A DNA stretch of 64,000 nt from Brevibacillus sp. SYP-B805 (GTDB lineage Bacteria; Bacillota; Bacilli; Brevibacillales; Brevibacillaceae), in the NCBI RefSeq assembly GCF_011059135.1, contig NZ_JAALGD010000015.1, positions 1 through 64,000 of the forward strand, written 5' to 3'. Below, in pieces: positions 1-9,119 of the stretch. A program made the translations under genes and the position numbers. The first letter of the stretch is position 1; each line of letters opens with the position of its first letter. Below the pieces are notes generated by a model, which did not search any database, was not told the origin of the DNA, and worked only from the letters and a program-made list of their open reading frames with translations.

Positions 1-416
1 TGCAATGCAGCCTGAGAAGGTCAGGAAATCCACGGCTTCGCCAATATTTTGATCAGAAACGTGAGACCAAGCCTTACAGAGTAGCCGTAATTGCATGTGC
101 CAATAAACTTCTCCATCTCATCTACGCTATTCTGAAGAAGGGGGTTCCTTATCGAGAACAGACCGTATAACGATAACGGATAGGACTGATAACCAAATCC
201 TTCCAAAAGAAGTTGGAAGGATGGTTTGTTATACCCTTTTTACAGTATACCACAAATCAAGATGCTATCTAATTAATTTGGCTTGACAAGATATTAGCTG
301 GTTCAGGGATGTGAGACTATCGCCCCCTGTTTTCCCCGCGTCTGCATTTCTTCGCTGAGTTGGTCGTCAAAGGAGCTCGCTTGGCCCCATCCCCCATGCC
401 TCTATCTTTTCCACAA
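1..416. other. No gene recognised at left edge
   Basis: This stretch is more AT-rich than what follows and I find no protein I can support. A 61-codon open frame on the minus strand (21-206) has no clear ribosome-binding site and resembles nothing I know. A TTGACA box at about 283 has no convincing -10 partner. The stretch lies 3' of the anti-sigma gene, so it probably contains that operon's end, but no clean terminator is visible. Confidence 0.4.
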
Positions 417-2021
417 TTACGGTTTTGGCGGGATGGGCACCTTCCAATCCACGTTCTTGTACGCTTTCTGGATGGTTTGCATGGAGAGCGTCCACTTCTG
501 CGGAAGCTGATCCACCCCTTTTACGAGGATCAGCTGGCTGAGGCGGTCGCCCTTTACAACCGTACGGGCATAATCGATCTCAACCTCATAGCGTTTGCCT
601 GTCTCATCGAACAGGTTCCAGCGGGGGAACCAGGGGTTCCGCATCTTGCCGTCAAGCTCGATGACCCAGACCGGCTCCTTCGTTTGCGGATCGGATTCCT
701 TCGACACCTTTTTCACGGTATAAGTTTCCCCAAGCTGCTCATACGTTTTGGTGACGCCGGTTTGGTTGAGCCCATCCGGCCGGAATGTCAGGGAGAAATC
801 GGCCTGCTCGGTGAGCGTGACCGTCTGCAGGACAAAGTAGAGCTGCTCCGGTTCCGGATTGGGAACGTACGCGCCGTGCCATATCGTTTTTTGGTCTGCC
901 GTCTCCCCGACCTGTGTGAAATAAATGGTGCGTTTGTCCTGGCCGCGCGCAGGTTCCTGGTTGCTGCTTGCTACCACCTCTCCGCGTTCATTCACCAATT
1001 GATAGGAAAAATGATAGTTTCCGAACTCGCGGGCGGTATTTTCGTCCGATTTCCCCGTAATTTCCCGGGCCATCTGTTTGACCCGCTCTTTTTCTGCGGG
1101 GGATTGTTCGGTCGCGATGTCCAGGCGAATCGCGCTGGGTGTATAGGTGACCTGCTGCAGTTCAAAATTGATCCCTGCCGGCGATTGGTAAGCGGCGTGG
1201 ATCGGGACGCTTTTCGTCGCCGCCATGCTTTTCTGCATGTTGACCGGAACCGTCAGCTGCCAGTTGACGTTCTTCTGTTCCTTTGAGCCGTAGCGGGCAA
1301 TCTCGAAATGGACGAAGAGCTCATTGGGCGGATCTTTCAGCAAGAACATCAGATCGGCGTAATCGGCTCCCCGCTGAAAAGAGGGGGCATCTGCGATGAT
1401 TTGACCGTTTTTATCCGTCACGTACATCTTGTTCCCCTCATAGGGACTGATGTAAAGATCGTCCAATATCTTGCCCTCTCCATTTTCCAGGACATACGTC
1501 ACGACGAGCCGGTTGGGATCAGCCAAAATCTCCTTCACCCGGAATGTAACCCCTTGATCCGTAACCGCAGCGTTGATCGCAGTCGAGAACCCTTCCTCCG
1601 CCGCCTTTTTCAGCCCGAAATCGCCGCCGATGCGAGTGATAAAGGAGGAGATATACGCGGCGAAGGTGGGAGAGACATACATCGCCGTCATCACCGTAAG
1701 TGAGAGAAAAGCGGCGATGGATGCGGCGATCATCTGCCAGCGCCTGCGACGCGGACGCGGGCGGGAAGAGAGGCTTTCAGTCGGTCTGTCCGTCTGCGGA
1801 TAGGGAACCAGCTGCTCCAGGATGCCTTTTGCAAAATCATCGGGCAGCGGCGGCACTGCCAGCACCTCCCGGATCACTTCGTCCTCTTCCCGCAAGATGG
1901 CGAGAACGGCTTGACAGCGCGGGCATGAAAGCAGATGGGTATCGATTTCCATGCGCTGTTCAAACGTGACTAATCCGTCTGCATACATGCTCAAACTTTT
2001 TGCGCATTCAAAACATTTCAT
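417..2021 (-). CDS. Transmembrane anti-sigma factor (zinc-finger, DUF4179/DUF5643-like)
   Basis: The 534-residue product is a membrane-bound anti-sigma factor. The N-terminus carries an HX3CX2C zinc-binding anti-sigma signature (H29, C33, C36) after a CxxC at C3/C6. One membrane segment follows a basic stretch (about residues 95-122). The large extracytoplasmic part resembles the DUF4179 plus DUF5643 architecture of Bacillota ECF anti-sigma proteins. The start overlaps the sigma gene by 14 bases, so the pair is translationally coupled. By family knowledge it should hold the sigma factor at the membrane until an envelope signal releases it; the signal cannot be read from sequence. Confidence 0.85.
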   Translation of the reverse strand: MKCFECAKSLSMYADGLVTFEQRMEIDTHLLSCPRCQAVLAILREEDEVIREVLAVPPLPDDFAKGILEQLVPYPQTDRPTESLSSRPRPRRRRWQMIAASIAAFLSLTVMTAMYVSPTFAAYISSFITRIGGDFGLKKAAEEGFSTAINAAVTDQGVTFRVKEILADPNRLVVTYVLENGEGKILDDLYISPYEGNKMYVTDKNGQIIADAPSFQRGADYADLMFLLKDPPNELFVHFEIARYGSKEQKNVNWQLTVPVNMQKSMAATKSVPIHAAYQSPAGINFELQQVTYTPSAIRLDIATEQSPAEKERVKQMAREITGKSDENTAREFGNYHFSYQLVNERGEVVASSNQEPARGQDKRTIYFTQVGETADQKTIWHGAYVPNPEPEQLYFVLQTVTLTEQADFSLTFRPDGLNQTGVTKTYEQLGETYTVKKVSKESDPQTKEPVWVIELDGKMRNPWFPRWNLFDETGKRYEVEIDYARTVVKGDRLSQLILVKGVDQLPQKWTLSMQTIQKAYKNVDWKVPIPPKP

Positions 2022-2574
2022 GCAGTTGGCCCCCTTTTTTCACGTTGAGGAAATGTTCGCGCAGCTTCTGCTTGGCCCGGTGCAGCCGAACCTGTACAGT
2101 ATGGAGAGGCAGGTTCAGGATGTCGCTGATCTCCTGGTAGGTGAGGTCATCCATATAGCGCAGCAGCAAGACGATCCGATACGTCTCCGGCAGCTCCTGA
2201 ATCAGCCCATGCACCTCGGACGCGGATTCTTTTTTCAAATAGACGCTCTCCGGACTTTGCTGATCCGCGATGGCGCTTTCGTCCAGCTCTCCCTCCACAG
2301 CCGGATACCTGGATTGCTTCCGCAGCGTGTCGATACAGAGATTGACGGCAATCCGATACAGCCAGCCGGAAAAGGAACGTGACGTATCATAGCTGTGCAG
2401 ATAATGGTAAGCCTTGATAAAGCACTCCTGGGTCAGATCCTGCGCGTCCTGCGGATGATGCACCATTCGCAAAAGAACGGCATATATCTTGTTCTTGTAC
2501 TTGTTGATCAGGTGGGCGTACGCCTGTTTGTTGCCTCTCAGCACGTCCGCCACCCACTCTTTGTCCTCGTCCAT
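2008..2574 (-). CDS. ECF sigma factor (SigW/SigX-like RNA polymerase subunit)
   Basis: This 188-residue sigma-70 family protein has ECF size: region 2 (about residues 25-95, with the DAQDLTQECF core motif), no region 3, and region 4 with a helix-turn-helix at about residues 135-175 (LTYQEISDILNLPLHTVQVR). It directs RNA polymerase to envelope-stress type promoters. A GGAGG site precedes the ATG. It is the first gene of a two-gene operon with its anti-sigma factor, and a probable self-recognised promoter lies about 37 bases upstream. Which B. subtilis ECF factor is the true orthologue is not clear. Confidence 0.9.
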   Translation of the reverse strand: MDEDKEWVADVLRGNKQAYAHLINKYKNKIYAVLLRMVHHPQDAQDLTQECFIKAYHYLHSYDTSRSFSGWLYRIAVNLCIDTLRKQSRYPAVEGELDESAIADQQSPESVYLKKESASEVHGLIQELPETYRIVLLLRYMDDLTYQEISDILNLPLHTVQVRLHRAKQKLREHFLNVKKGGQLHEMF

Positions 2575-2610
2575 CAGGAGTCCTCCTTTCCTGGTTTCTT
2601 CACTTTGTTC

Positions 2611-2637
2611 TACCGGGATGGACCGCCAAATGTTACA
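2611..2637 (-). promoter_or_regulatory. Candidate ECF autoregulatory promoter
   Basis: Read on the minus strand there is TGTAAC, a 16-base spacer, then CGGTA. This is close to the TGAAAC-N16-CGTA pattern of Bacillota ECF sigma factors, and it sits at the right distance from the sigma gene start. Autoregulation is inferred. Confidence 0.5.
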
Positions 2638-2679
2638 AAGCGTCCGCTATTTTTCGGAGGTTCCTTCCACATGAAGAGA

Positions 2680-2720
2680 GGCCGTCCCCCCAAGTAGGTC
2701 CATCTACTTCAGGGACAGCC
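2680..2720 (-). terminator. Probable terminator of the aminotransferase gene
   Basis: On the minus strand GGCTGTCCC pairs with GGGACGGCC around an inner AAGTAG/CTACTT stem, just past the aminotransferase stop. The following sequence is only moderately U-rich. Confidence 0.5.
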
Positions 2721-2738
2721 CCTTCCTGTTCGTATCGA

Positions 2739-3911
2739 TTATCCAAACAGCTGTAGCCGTTCGATGCGCGCCACCGCTTCCCGCAGGCGTTCCTCCGGCG
2801 ACAGCAGGGCAACCCGCACATACCCCTCTCCGGTGGGGCCAAAGCCCACGCCGGGCGCCACCACGACATGCGCTTTCTCCAGCAGGAGATCGGCAAACCC
2901 GGCCGAGTCGTAGCCGGCCGGCACCGGCAGCCATGCAAAGAACGAGCCTTGGGAAGGCGCAGCCTTCCAGCCGATGCGCGCCAGGCTCTCAAACAGGGCA
3001 TTGCGGCGGCTTTCATAGATCCCGACCAGATCGCGGACGCATGACTGGGAGTCGGTCAGCGCACGGACCGCCGCCATCTGCACGGCGCCAAACAGGCTGA
3101 CGAAATAGTGGTCCTGCAGCAGATTGAGCAGACGGACCAGCTCGCGGTTGCCCACCATCGCCCCCACGCGCCAGCCGGCCATGTTGTAGGTCTTGGAAAG
3201 CGTGTAAAATTCGACGCCCACTTCCTTGGCCCCCGGCACCTGCATGAAGCTGACCGGCTTCTTGCCGTCATAGCTGATCGCCCCGTAGGCGAAATCGTGG
3301 CAGACCACGATTTCGTGCTTGCGGGCAAACCGGATCGTCTCTTCAAAGAAGGCCGCAGGCGCATTGACCGCAGTGGGATTGTTGGGATAGTTCAAAAACA
3401 TCAGCTTGGCCCGCTCCAGATCGGCAGCAGCCAATTCCCCGTATTGGGGCAGAAAGCCGTTTTCCGCCCGCAGCGGCATCATCACCATGCGGCCGTCGGC
3501 GACCGCCACCCCGGACCAGTAGTCGGGGTACCCCGGGTCCGGAACCAGGGCCACGTCGCCGGGGTTCAGCAGGATCTGGCAGATCTCCACCAGGCCGGTC
3601 TTGCTGCCGAACAGGATCGCCACCTCTTCATCCGGATCGAGATCGACATCGAACTCCGCCTTGTACCAGTGGGCCACTGCCTGTTTTAACTCCTTCCGCC
3701 CTTGAAACGGCGGGTATTTGTGGTGGAGGGGATTGGCCGCCTGCTTTTGCAGCTCTTCCACGATGTGCGGCGGCGTCGGCAGATCCGGGTTTCCCTGTCC
3801 CAGATTGATTATGTCGTGACCTTGTGCAATCGCTTGATTGGTTTTGGCGACCAGGCTGGAGAAAAACTGAACGGGCAGCCTGTCGATCATCGAAGCCGGT
3901 TGTATACGCAT
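2739..3911 (-). CDS. mtnE: PLP-dependent aminotransferase, MtnE-like (methionine salvage)
   Basis: This 390-residue fold-type I aminotransferase closely resembles B. subtilis MtnE, which transaminates 2-keto-4-methylthiobutyrate to methionine at the end of methionine salvage. Visible landmarks are INLGQGNPDLPTP near the N-terminus, the PGYPDY and NYPNNPT motifs, the PLP lysine in SKTYNMAGWRVG (about residue 240), and a GEGYVRVALL C-terminal motif. The gene is preceded by a SAM-I riboswitch with its own terminator, which ties it to methionine/SAM metabolism and favours MtnE over a diaminopimelate or aspartate aminotransferase. No other methionine-salvage gene is visible here. Confidence 0.8.
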   Translation of the reverse strand: MRIQPASMIDRLPVQFFSSLVAKTNQAIAQGHDIINLGQGNPDLPTPPHIVEELQKQAANPLHHKYPPFQGRKELKQAVAHWYKAEFDVDLDPDEEVAILFGSKTGLVEICQILLNPGDVALVPDPGYPDYWSGVAVADGRMVMMPLRAENGFLPQYGELAAADLERAKLMFLNYPNNPTAVNAPAAFFEETIRFARKHEIVVCHDFAYGAISYDGKKPVSFMQVPGAKEVGVEFYTLSKTYNMAGWRVGAMVGNRELVRLLNLLQDHYFVSLFGAVQMAAVRALTDSQSCVRDLVGIYESRRNALFESLARIGWKAAPSQGSFFAWLPVPAGYDSAGFADLLLEKAHVVVAPGVGFGPTGEGYVRVALLSPEERLREAVARIERLQLFG

Positions 3912-3989
3912 GACTTACTCTTCCTTTCCTGCGGTGAGAGGTTTGACCGGGTCCCGCCCGACGGTATCGATAACAGGAGGCGGATGGAT

Positions 3990-4027
3990 AAAAATGATCC
4001 CCTTCTTCCGTCCAGAAGAAGGGGATC
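3990..4027 (-). terminator. Riboswitch-controlled intrinsic terminator
   Basis: On the minus strand a perfect 13-bp stem (GATCCCCTTCTTC with GAAGAAGGGGATC, 6-base loop) is followed by ATTTTTAT. It lies between the SAM aptamer and the aminotransferase start, so it is the expression platform: SAM binding should promote termination here. Confidence 0.85.
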
Positions 4028-4042
4028 GTCCACAATCGCAGC

Positions 4043-4160
4043 CTTATCTGTCAGGAATGCTCCTGCTGGAATTGGCACAGCATCCGTCTGGGCGCATCGC
4101 GCTCAAACGGATCCGCTGCCGGGTTTCATCGGGCCAGTCCCTCCACCTCTCTGGATAAGA
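4043..4160 (-). promoter_or_regulatory. SAM-I (S-box) riboswitch
   Basis: Read on the minus strand, the region begins TCTTATCCAGAG and carries the conserved S-box core GGTGGAGGGACTGGCCC, then GATGAAACCCGGCAGC, ending in a CAGATAAG closing strand that pairs with the start (P1). These are the hallmark SAM-I positions including the kink-turn and the GATGAAACC(C) segment. A terminator follows. Expected logic is off when SAM is high. Confidence 0.9.
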
Positions 4161-4194
4161 TACCGATATGTTGTTTGAATGATGGAACAATTCT

Positions 4195-4224
4195 ATCCTA
4201 GCGAGCGGGGGGCGTACTGTCAAT
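4195..4224 (-). promoter_or_regulatory. Sigma-A promoter of the riboswitch transcript
   Basis: TTGACA and TAGGAT on the minus strand are separated by 18 bases. The -35 box overlaps the stop region of the upstream adaptor gene. Transcription would begin about 25-30 bases before the riboswitch P1 stem. Confidence 0.6.
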
Positions 4225-5464
4225 CCCCGACCGCCTGGACTTTCACCGTATCGCCGTCGGCCAGCAGTGTCTGCCCTCTGACGACGATCTTGTCTCCCTG
4301 GGCAAGCCCGCTCTTCACTTCCGCCAGATCGCTCGATTCTTCCCCTGTGACGACCTCCACCTTCTTCGCCTTGTCGCCTTCCAGCTTGAAGACATAGCGT
4401 TTGCCGTTTTCGTCAAAGACCGCCTTGCGCGGAATCACCAGGGTGCTTGCCTTGCCTTGGCCCGCAGCGTTCAGTTTGACGCTTGCCACCATGTCGGCCT
4501 TCAGTTCGCCGCTGTGGTTGGGCAGCGCAATCTCGATCGGATACGCCTTCAAGGTTTGATCCATGACGGGGCTGACGGCCGTAATCGTGCCTTCCACCTC
4601 TTTTTGCAGGCTGTCGATCATCACCTTCACCTTCGTGCCCACTTTCACGCCGGTAATCTCCGTCTCCGCCAGATTAGCCTTCACCAGCAGCGGATCGGTG
4701 TTCACGATGGTGACAACCGGTGTCTGCGGGCTTGCCATCTCGCCCACCGCCCCGTTTACCTGGGCCACATAGCCGGAGATCGGGGCGACGATGGTCGCAT
4801 TCGCCAACTGCTCGCGGGCGTTTTCCAGTGCGACGCGCGCCTGTTCCACCGACGCCTGGGATACAACCTCCCCGGAACGCTGTTTGGCCGTCGCCAGCGC
4901 CTGTTGGGCGTTGGCGTATGCCGTCTGGGCGTTCAGCAGGGCGGTTTTCGCCTGTTCATACTGCTGCGACGATACCGCTCCCTGGTCAAACAGCTGCTTC
5001 ATGCGCTGCTCGTTGCGCTCGGCATCGGCCAGCGCCTGCCGGGCCTGCTGCAGGCCTGTTTCCGCCTGGGCCACTCCCTGCACCGTGCTGTTGGTGCTTT
5101 GATTCAGGTTGGCGCGCGCCAGATTATATTGTGCTTCCGCCTGCTGAACGGCGTTGACCAGATCCATCCGGTCCAGTTGGAACAGCGTCTGACCCTGTTT
5201 GACGAACTGGCCGAGCACGACGTTCAGCGCCGTAATTTTGCCGCTCACTTTCGGGCTGACGGCAACCTCCTTGTTGGGTGCCAGCCTGCCGCTGATGCCG
5301 GCTTCCGATGTAACGGAACCCGTTTTGACCACATCCACCTGCACCGGTACCGGTCCTTTCTCCGCAGGCTGCTCGGCGGCCTGCTGCGGTGCGCACCCGG
5401 TCAATACGACGAAGAGGGAAAGCAACAGCCCCAAGCTTTTGATTCCTTTGTTCATGACATCCAC
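4220..5464 (-). CDS. RND efflux adaptor (membrane-fusion lipoprotein)
   Basis: The 414-residue protein begins with a lipoprotein signal peptide (lipobox LTGC near residue 24), so it is anchored outside the membrane. The order is typical of the HlyD/AcrA family: a biotinyl-lipoyl-like half, a long Ala/Gln/Glu-rich helical hairpin (about residues 105-220, coiled-coil), the second lipoyl half, a beta-barrel and a membrane-proximal domain. It would couple the RND permease to the cell wall side in this single-membrane host. It starts three bases after the permease stop and is the last gene of a three-gene operon. Substrate unknown. Confidence 0.9.
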   Translation of the reverse strand: MDVMNKGIKSLGLLLSLFVVLTGCAPQQAAEQPAEKGPVPVQVDVVKTGSVTSEAGISGRLAPNKEVAVSPKVSGKITALNVVLGQFVKQGQTLFQLDRMDLVNAVQQAEAQYNLARANLNQSTNSTVQGVAQAETGLQQARQALADAERNEQRMKQLFDQGAVSSQQYEQAKTALLNAQTAYANAQQALATAKQRSGEVVSQASVEQARVALENAREQLANATIVAPISGYVAQVNGAVGEMASPQTPVVTIVNTDPLLVKANLAETEITGVKVGTKVKVMIDSLQKEVEGTITAVSPVMDQTLKAYPIEIALPNHSGELKADMVASVKLNAAGQGKASTLVIPRKAVFDENGKRYVFKLEGDKAKKVEVVTGEESSDLAEVKSGLAQGDKIVVRGQTLLADGDTVKVQAVGD

Positions 5465-5467
5465 CTC

Positions 5468-8400
5468 CTAGGATACTGTCGCGATCTCTTTGTTCCGAGC
5501 CGCTTTGCGCTGTTCTTTCCGCTTCCGCCACTTGGCCCCGATATCGTCAAACCAGGAGTATACGACCGGAATCAACACCAGGGTGATCATCGTGGAGAAG
5601 CTCAGGCCGAAAATGACCACAATGGCCATCGGCGCGTTCGATTCATTCCCGGAACCGCCGCCAAAGGCAAGCGGTGCAATAGCCAGAATGGTCGTCAGCG
5701 TCGTCATCAGGATGGGACGCAGACGCATCGGGCCCGCTTTCTTGATCGCATCATTGCGCTCCATGCCGCCTTTGCGCAGGTTGTTCACATAGTCGATCAA
5801 GACGATGGCGTTGTTCACCACGATCCCGACCAACAGGATATACCCGATCAAGGCGGATATGCTCAGCGATTTATGGGTAACCAGCAGCCCCACCACGACC
5901 CCGATCAGCGTCGGCGGGATGGAAAACATGATGACAAACGGCGTGAACAGCGACTCAAACTGGCTGGCCATCACCATGTAGACCAGCACGACCGCCAGGA
6001 TAATGGCAAAGCCCAGACTGCCGAACGCTTCCGCCATGTCTTTGCTCTGCCCGCCGATTTCAACGGTGTATCCATCCGGCAGCGTCAGATTGTTCAGCTT
6101 CGCCTCGATGTCTTTCGAGATGGAGCCCAGATCCCGGCCGACGATGTCACCCGTGATGGTAACCTGGCGCGCCTGGTTGGAGCGCATGATCGTCTGCGGC
6201 ACCAGTTCCTCTTTGATCGTGGCGACGGAAGAGAGCGCGACCTGGGCGCCGGTTGCGGTCGGGATGCGCAGCTGCTTCAGATACGAGATATCGTCTTGAT
6301 ACTGCTTGGGCAGCATGACGCGCACATCGATTTCATCCTCGCCGGTCCGGTACTTGGTCACCGTTTGGCCGTTGAAAGCCGTTCTGACGTTGCTCAGCAC
6401 CTGGCTGGGCGTCAGCCCGTACAGGCTGGCTTTCTCGGCATCCACCTGCACCAGGAGCTCCCGGTTTTTCTCTTCCAGCGACGTGGTCACGTTGCGCGTC
6501 CCCGGTACGCTTTTCACTTCCCCGGCGATGATGCTGCCGATATCCTCCAGGACATCCAGATCATCCCCGCGCAGGCTGATCTGCAGGGCGGCCCCCTGCG
6601 GTCCGCCGGATTGGTCCGCTTCCTTCACCTCAATCTCCGCTCCCGGAATCGTCGCGAGCTTTTGGCGCAGCATTTCGGTCACTTGCTCGGTTGACTCCTG
6701 GCGCTGCTCTTTGGGAACGAGCGAGATTTGCAGCTGCGCCTTGTTGGCTGTCGCGTTGGCGAGCACTTCCGGCCCTCCGCTGGAACCGATCGAGGTGTAC
6801 AGCTGCTCGATATGCGGCGTTTCCTTGATGATTTTCTCCGCCTGCGCCACCACTTTCTCCGTCTCTTTCAACAGGGTGCCGTTGGGCATGGTGATGTTGA
6901 CGCTGATCTTGCCCTGGTCCATCTTCGGGATAAACTCCATGCCCACAAGCGGCACAAGCATGGCGGATCCCACAAACAGCGCAATGGTCGCCGCCAGCAC
7001 GGTCTTGCGGTGAGACAGGGACCACCCGAGCAGGCGTCCATAGCCGCGCGAAACCTTGTTGAAGCCGATGTTGAACCAGACGATCGGATTATACCCCTTG
7101 TAGGTGGCGCCATCCAGATGCTCCAGATCGTCGACGCGTTTCAGCCAGCGCGAACTGAGCATCGGCACCAGCGTCATCGATGCCAGCAGGGCGGCGATGT
7201 GGGAAAAGACGACGGTGAGGGCGAGCGGCCCAAACAGTTCGGAAGCCAGCCCTTCCACGAAGACGATGGGCAGGAACACCGCGATCTGCGCCAGCGCGGA
7301 CGCCATGACGGCGGTGCCTACCTCGCGGGAACCCACGCGGGCGGCATCCAGCATGCTTTTCCCCGCCTGCCTTTGCCGGAAAATGTTTTCCAGGATCACC
7401 ACCGCGAAGTCAACGAGCGACCCCAGCCCCAGCGTCAATCCGGACAGCGAGAACAGGTTGATGGTCTGCCCGGTGAAATACATCAGACAGAACGTCGAGA
7501 TGACGGAAATCGGAATCACGATCGCCACGATCAGCATCGACCGGACGCTGTTCAGAAAGAGCAGCAGGACGAAGATGGCGAAAAATCCCCCGACCAGCGC
7601 GTGCTCCCCGACGGTGTAGATCGAATCCTTGATGAAGATGGAGGAATCGGAAATGGTCGTGATTTTCACATTTTTCGGCAGTTCTTTCTGTACCTCAAGC
7701 AGCTGCCGGTTTACCTCATCGGCGACTTCAATGGTGTTGCCCCCGGTGGCCTTGGTAATGGACAGCCCCACGCTCGGCTGATTGTTCAGATACGTCAGCT
7801 GGGAAACATCCTTATAGGTGTCATTGATGGCGGCAATGTTTTTCAACAGGATGCTGCCGCTGCCAACGCGGATCGGGGTATCCCCGATCTGTCCGACGCT
7901 GGCAAATTCGCCTTCCACGCGGATGGAGAGCTTGTTGTCCCCTTCGCGCACGCTGCCGGCCGTCCCCGAGATATTGGTGGACATCAGGGCCTGCTGAACC
8001 TGGTCCACGCTCAAGCCGTATGCGGCAATCCGGTCAGGCTGCAGCACCACATCCACAACGCGCTCCTTCCCGCCGGACACGCTGACGGAGGCGACGCCGT
8101 CAATCCGCTCCAACCGGGGCTTCACCACGTCATCGGCCAGTTTTTTCAACTGCTGCACATCGCTGTCGCCGGTCATGGCCAGCGTGATGATCGGCATGCT
8201 GTTCGGGTCAAATTTCAAGATGCGGGGAGAATTGGCATTATCGGGCAGCATCCCGCGCACCTGATCCACTTTGTCCCGCATGTCCAGCGTAGCCTGATCC
8301 ATGTCGGTGCCCCAGTTGAACTGGATAATAACCTGGGAGGCTCCCTCCGCTGAATTGGACGTGATCTCTTTCACATTGGCGACCGTGCCAAGCGCTTCTT

Positions 8401-8602
8401 CAATCGGCTTGGTCACCAGCTTCTCCACTTCCGCCGGCGCACTCCCCTCCACCGAGGTGACGACGACCGCAACCGGCACATTCAGGTCCGGATAGAGCTC
8501 GACCGCCAGCTTCGGCAGTGAGACGAAGCCGAAGATCAGAACGGCGATCGCCAGCATCAGGATGGTTACGGGCCGATTGATCGAAAATCTGGACAGATTC
8601 AT
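5468..8602 (-). CDS. RND family efflux permease (AcrB/SwrC-type)
   Basis: This 1044-residue protein has full RND length. It has an N-terminal membrane helix (INRPVTILMLAIAVLIFG), a large extracytoplasmic porter loop, a cluster of membrane helices (about residues 330-560), a second porter loop and a second helix cluster near the C-terminus. It resembles SwrC/AcrB proton-driven exporters, which in Bacillota export surfactants, drugs or lipids. Its start overlaps the end of the MarR gene (ATGA), and the adaptor gene follows after three bases. I cannot predict the substrate, and no outer-membrane channel is expected in this host. Confidence 0.92.
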   Translation of the reverse strand: MNLSRFSINRPVTILMLAIAVLIFGFVSLPKLAVELYPDLNVPVAVVVTSVEGSAPAEVEKLVTKPIEEALGTVANVKEITSNSAEGASQVIIQFNWGTDMDQATLDMRDKVDQVRGMLPDNANSPRILKFDPNSMPIITLAMTGDSDVQQLKKLADDVVKPRLERIDGVASVSVSGGKERVVDVVLQPDRIAAYGLSVDQVQQALMSTNISGTAGSVREGDNKLSIRVEGEFASVGQIGDTPIRVGSGSILLKNIAAINDTYKDVSQLTYLNNQPSVGLSITKATGGNTIEVADEVNRQLLEVQKELPKNVKITTISDSSIFIKDSIYTVGEHALVGGFFAIFVLLLFLNSVRSMLIVAIVIPISVISTFCLMYFTGQTINLFSLSGLTLGLGSLVDFAVVILENIFRQRQAGKSMLDAARVGSREVGTAVMASALAQIAVFLPIVFVEGLASELFGPLALTVVFSHIAALLASMTLVPMLSSRWLKRVDDLEHLDGATYKGYNPIVWFNIGFNKVSRGYGRLLGWSLSHRKTVLAATIALFVGSAMLVPLVGMEFIPKMDQGKISVNITMPNGTLLKETEKVVAQAEKIIKETPHIEQLYTSIGSSGGPEVLANATANKAQLQISLVPKEQRQESTEQVTEMLRQKLATIPGAEIEVKEADQSGGPQGAALQISLRGDDLDVLEDIGSIIAGEVKSVPGTRNVTTSLEEKNRELLVQVDAEKASLYGLTPSQVLSNVRTAFNGQTVTKYRTGEDEIDVRVMLPKQYQDDISYLKQLRIPTATGAQVALSSVATIKEELVPQTIMRSNQARQVTITGDIVGRDLGSISKDIEAKLNNLTLPDGYTVEIGGQSKDMAEAFGSLGFAIILAVVLVYMVMASQFESLFTPFVIMFSIPPTLIGVVVGLLVTHKSLSISALIGYILLVGIVVNNAIVLIDYVNNLRKGGMERNDAIKKAGPMRLRPILMTTLTTILAIAPLAFGGGSGNESNAPMAIVVIFGLSFSTMITLVLIPVVYSWFDDIGAKWRKRKEQRKAARNKEIATVS

Positions 8603-9072
8603 TCTCCACTACCTCTCTCCCGACCAAGCGCCTCCTGCTTTCGTTCCAGACAGCTTCTCAACAGCAGCAGAGCTCGTGTCGTTTGTTGGATTTCTTCTTC
8701 ATTCATCCCGTCGAACAGCTCGCGCGCAAATTCCTGCCGCAGAAACCGGATCTTCTTCTCAAGATCGGGCGCCCCATCCGCAAGGGAGACCCAGACGATG
8801 CGCCGGTCCTTCTCGTCCCGTTTCCGCACCACAATCCGGTCTCTTTCCAGGCGGTCCACGATGCCGGAAACCGTACTATAGGAAAGGTCGATCCGTTTGC
8901 TGATCTCCCCGATCGTTTTCGGCGCCTGCTTGATCTGCTCGATCACCAGGATCTGCGGCTTGGTTATGCCGCAGCGGGCCAGCTCTTCGGTGATGATGTC
9001 CACATGCAGCTTCACTGTCAAGCCAAGCTCCAGCCATAATTGCTGATAGGTATCCATCCTTTCTTCCCCCAT
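8599..9072 (-). CDS. MarR family regulator of the RND operon
   Basis: A 157-residue winged-helix protein of MarR type: helices flanking a recognition region at about residues 45-75 (IGEISKRIDLSYSTVSGIVDRL), then a wing with RDEKDRRIVWVSL. It is first in the operon and overlaps the permease start by four bases, so it is most likely the local, self-regulating repressor of the pump. A sigma-A promoter lies just upstream, next to a repeated TATTTCGCA/TATTTGCGCA element that could be its operator (inference). Confidence 0.88.
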   Translation of the reverse strand: MGEERMDTYQQLWLELGLTVKLHVDIITEELARCGITKPQILVIEQIKQAPKTIGEISKRIDLSYSTVSGIVDRLERDRIVVRKRDEKDRRIVWVSLADGAPDLEKKIRFLRQEFARELFDGMNEEEIQQTTRALLLLRSCLERKQEALGRERGSGE

Positions 9073-9090
9073 CTATTTTACAATGATGAA

Positions 9091-9119
9091 ATTATCGCAC
9101 GGTAAGTATTTCGCATCAA
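9091..9119 (-). promoter_or_regulatory. Promoter of the marR-RND operon
   Basis: TTGATG, a 17-base spacer and GATAAT on the minus strand give a good sigma-A promoter ending about 18 bases before the MarR start. The plus strand carries two near-identical direct elements, TATTTCGCA (9108-9116) and TATTTGCGCA (9124-9133), over and upstream of the -35, a possible operator. Confidence 0.7.

Noticed and set aside
4457-6694. Long open frame of over 700 codons on the plus strand opposite the RND genes
   Set aside because: It lies antisense to clearly conserved adaptor and permease genes, has no ribosome site and its His/Arg/Gly-rich product is typical of a mirror frame in GC-rich DNA.
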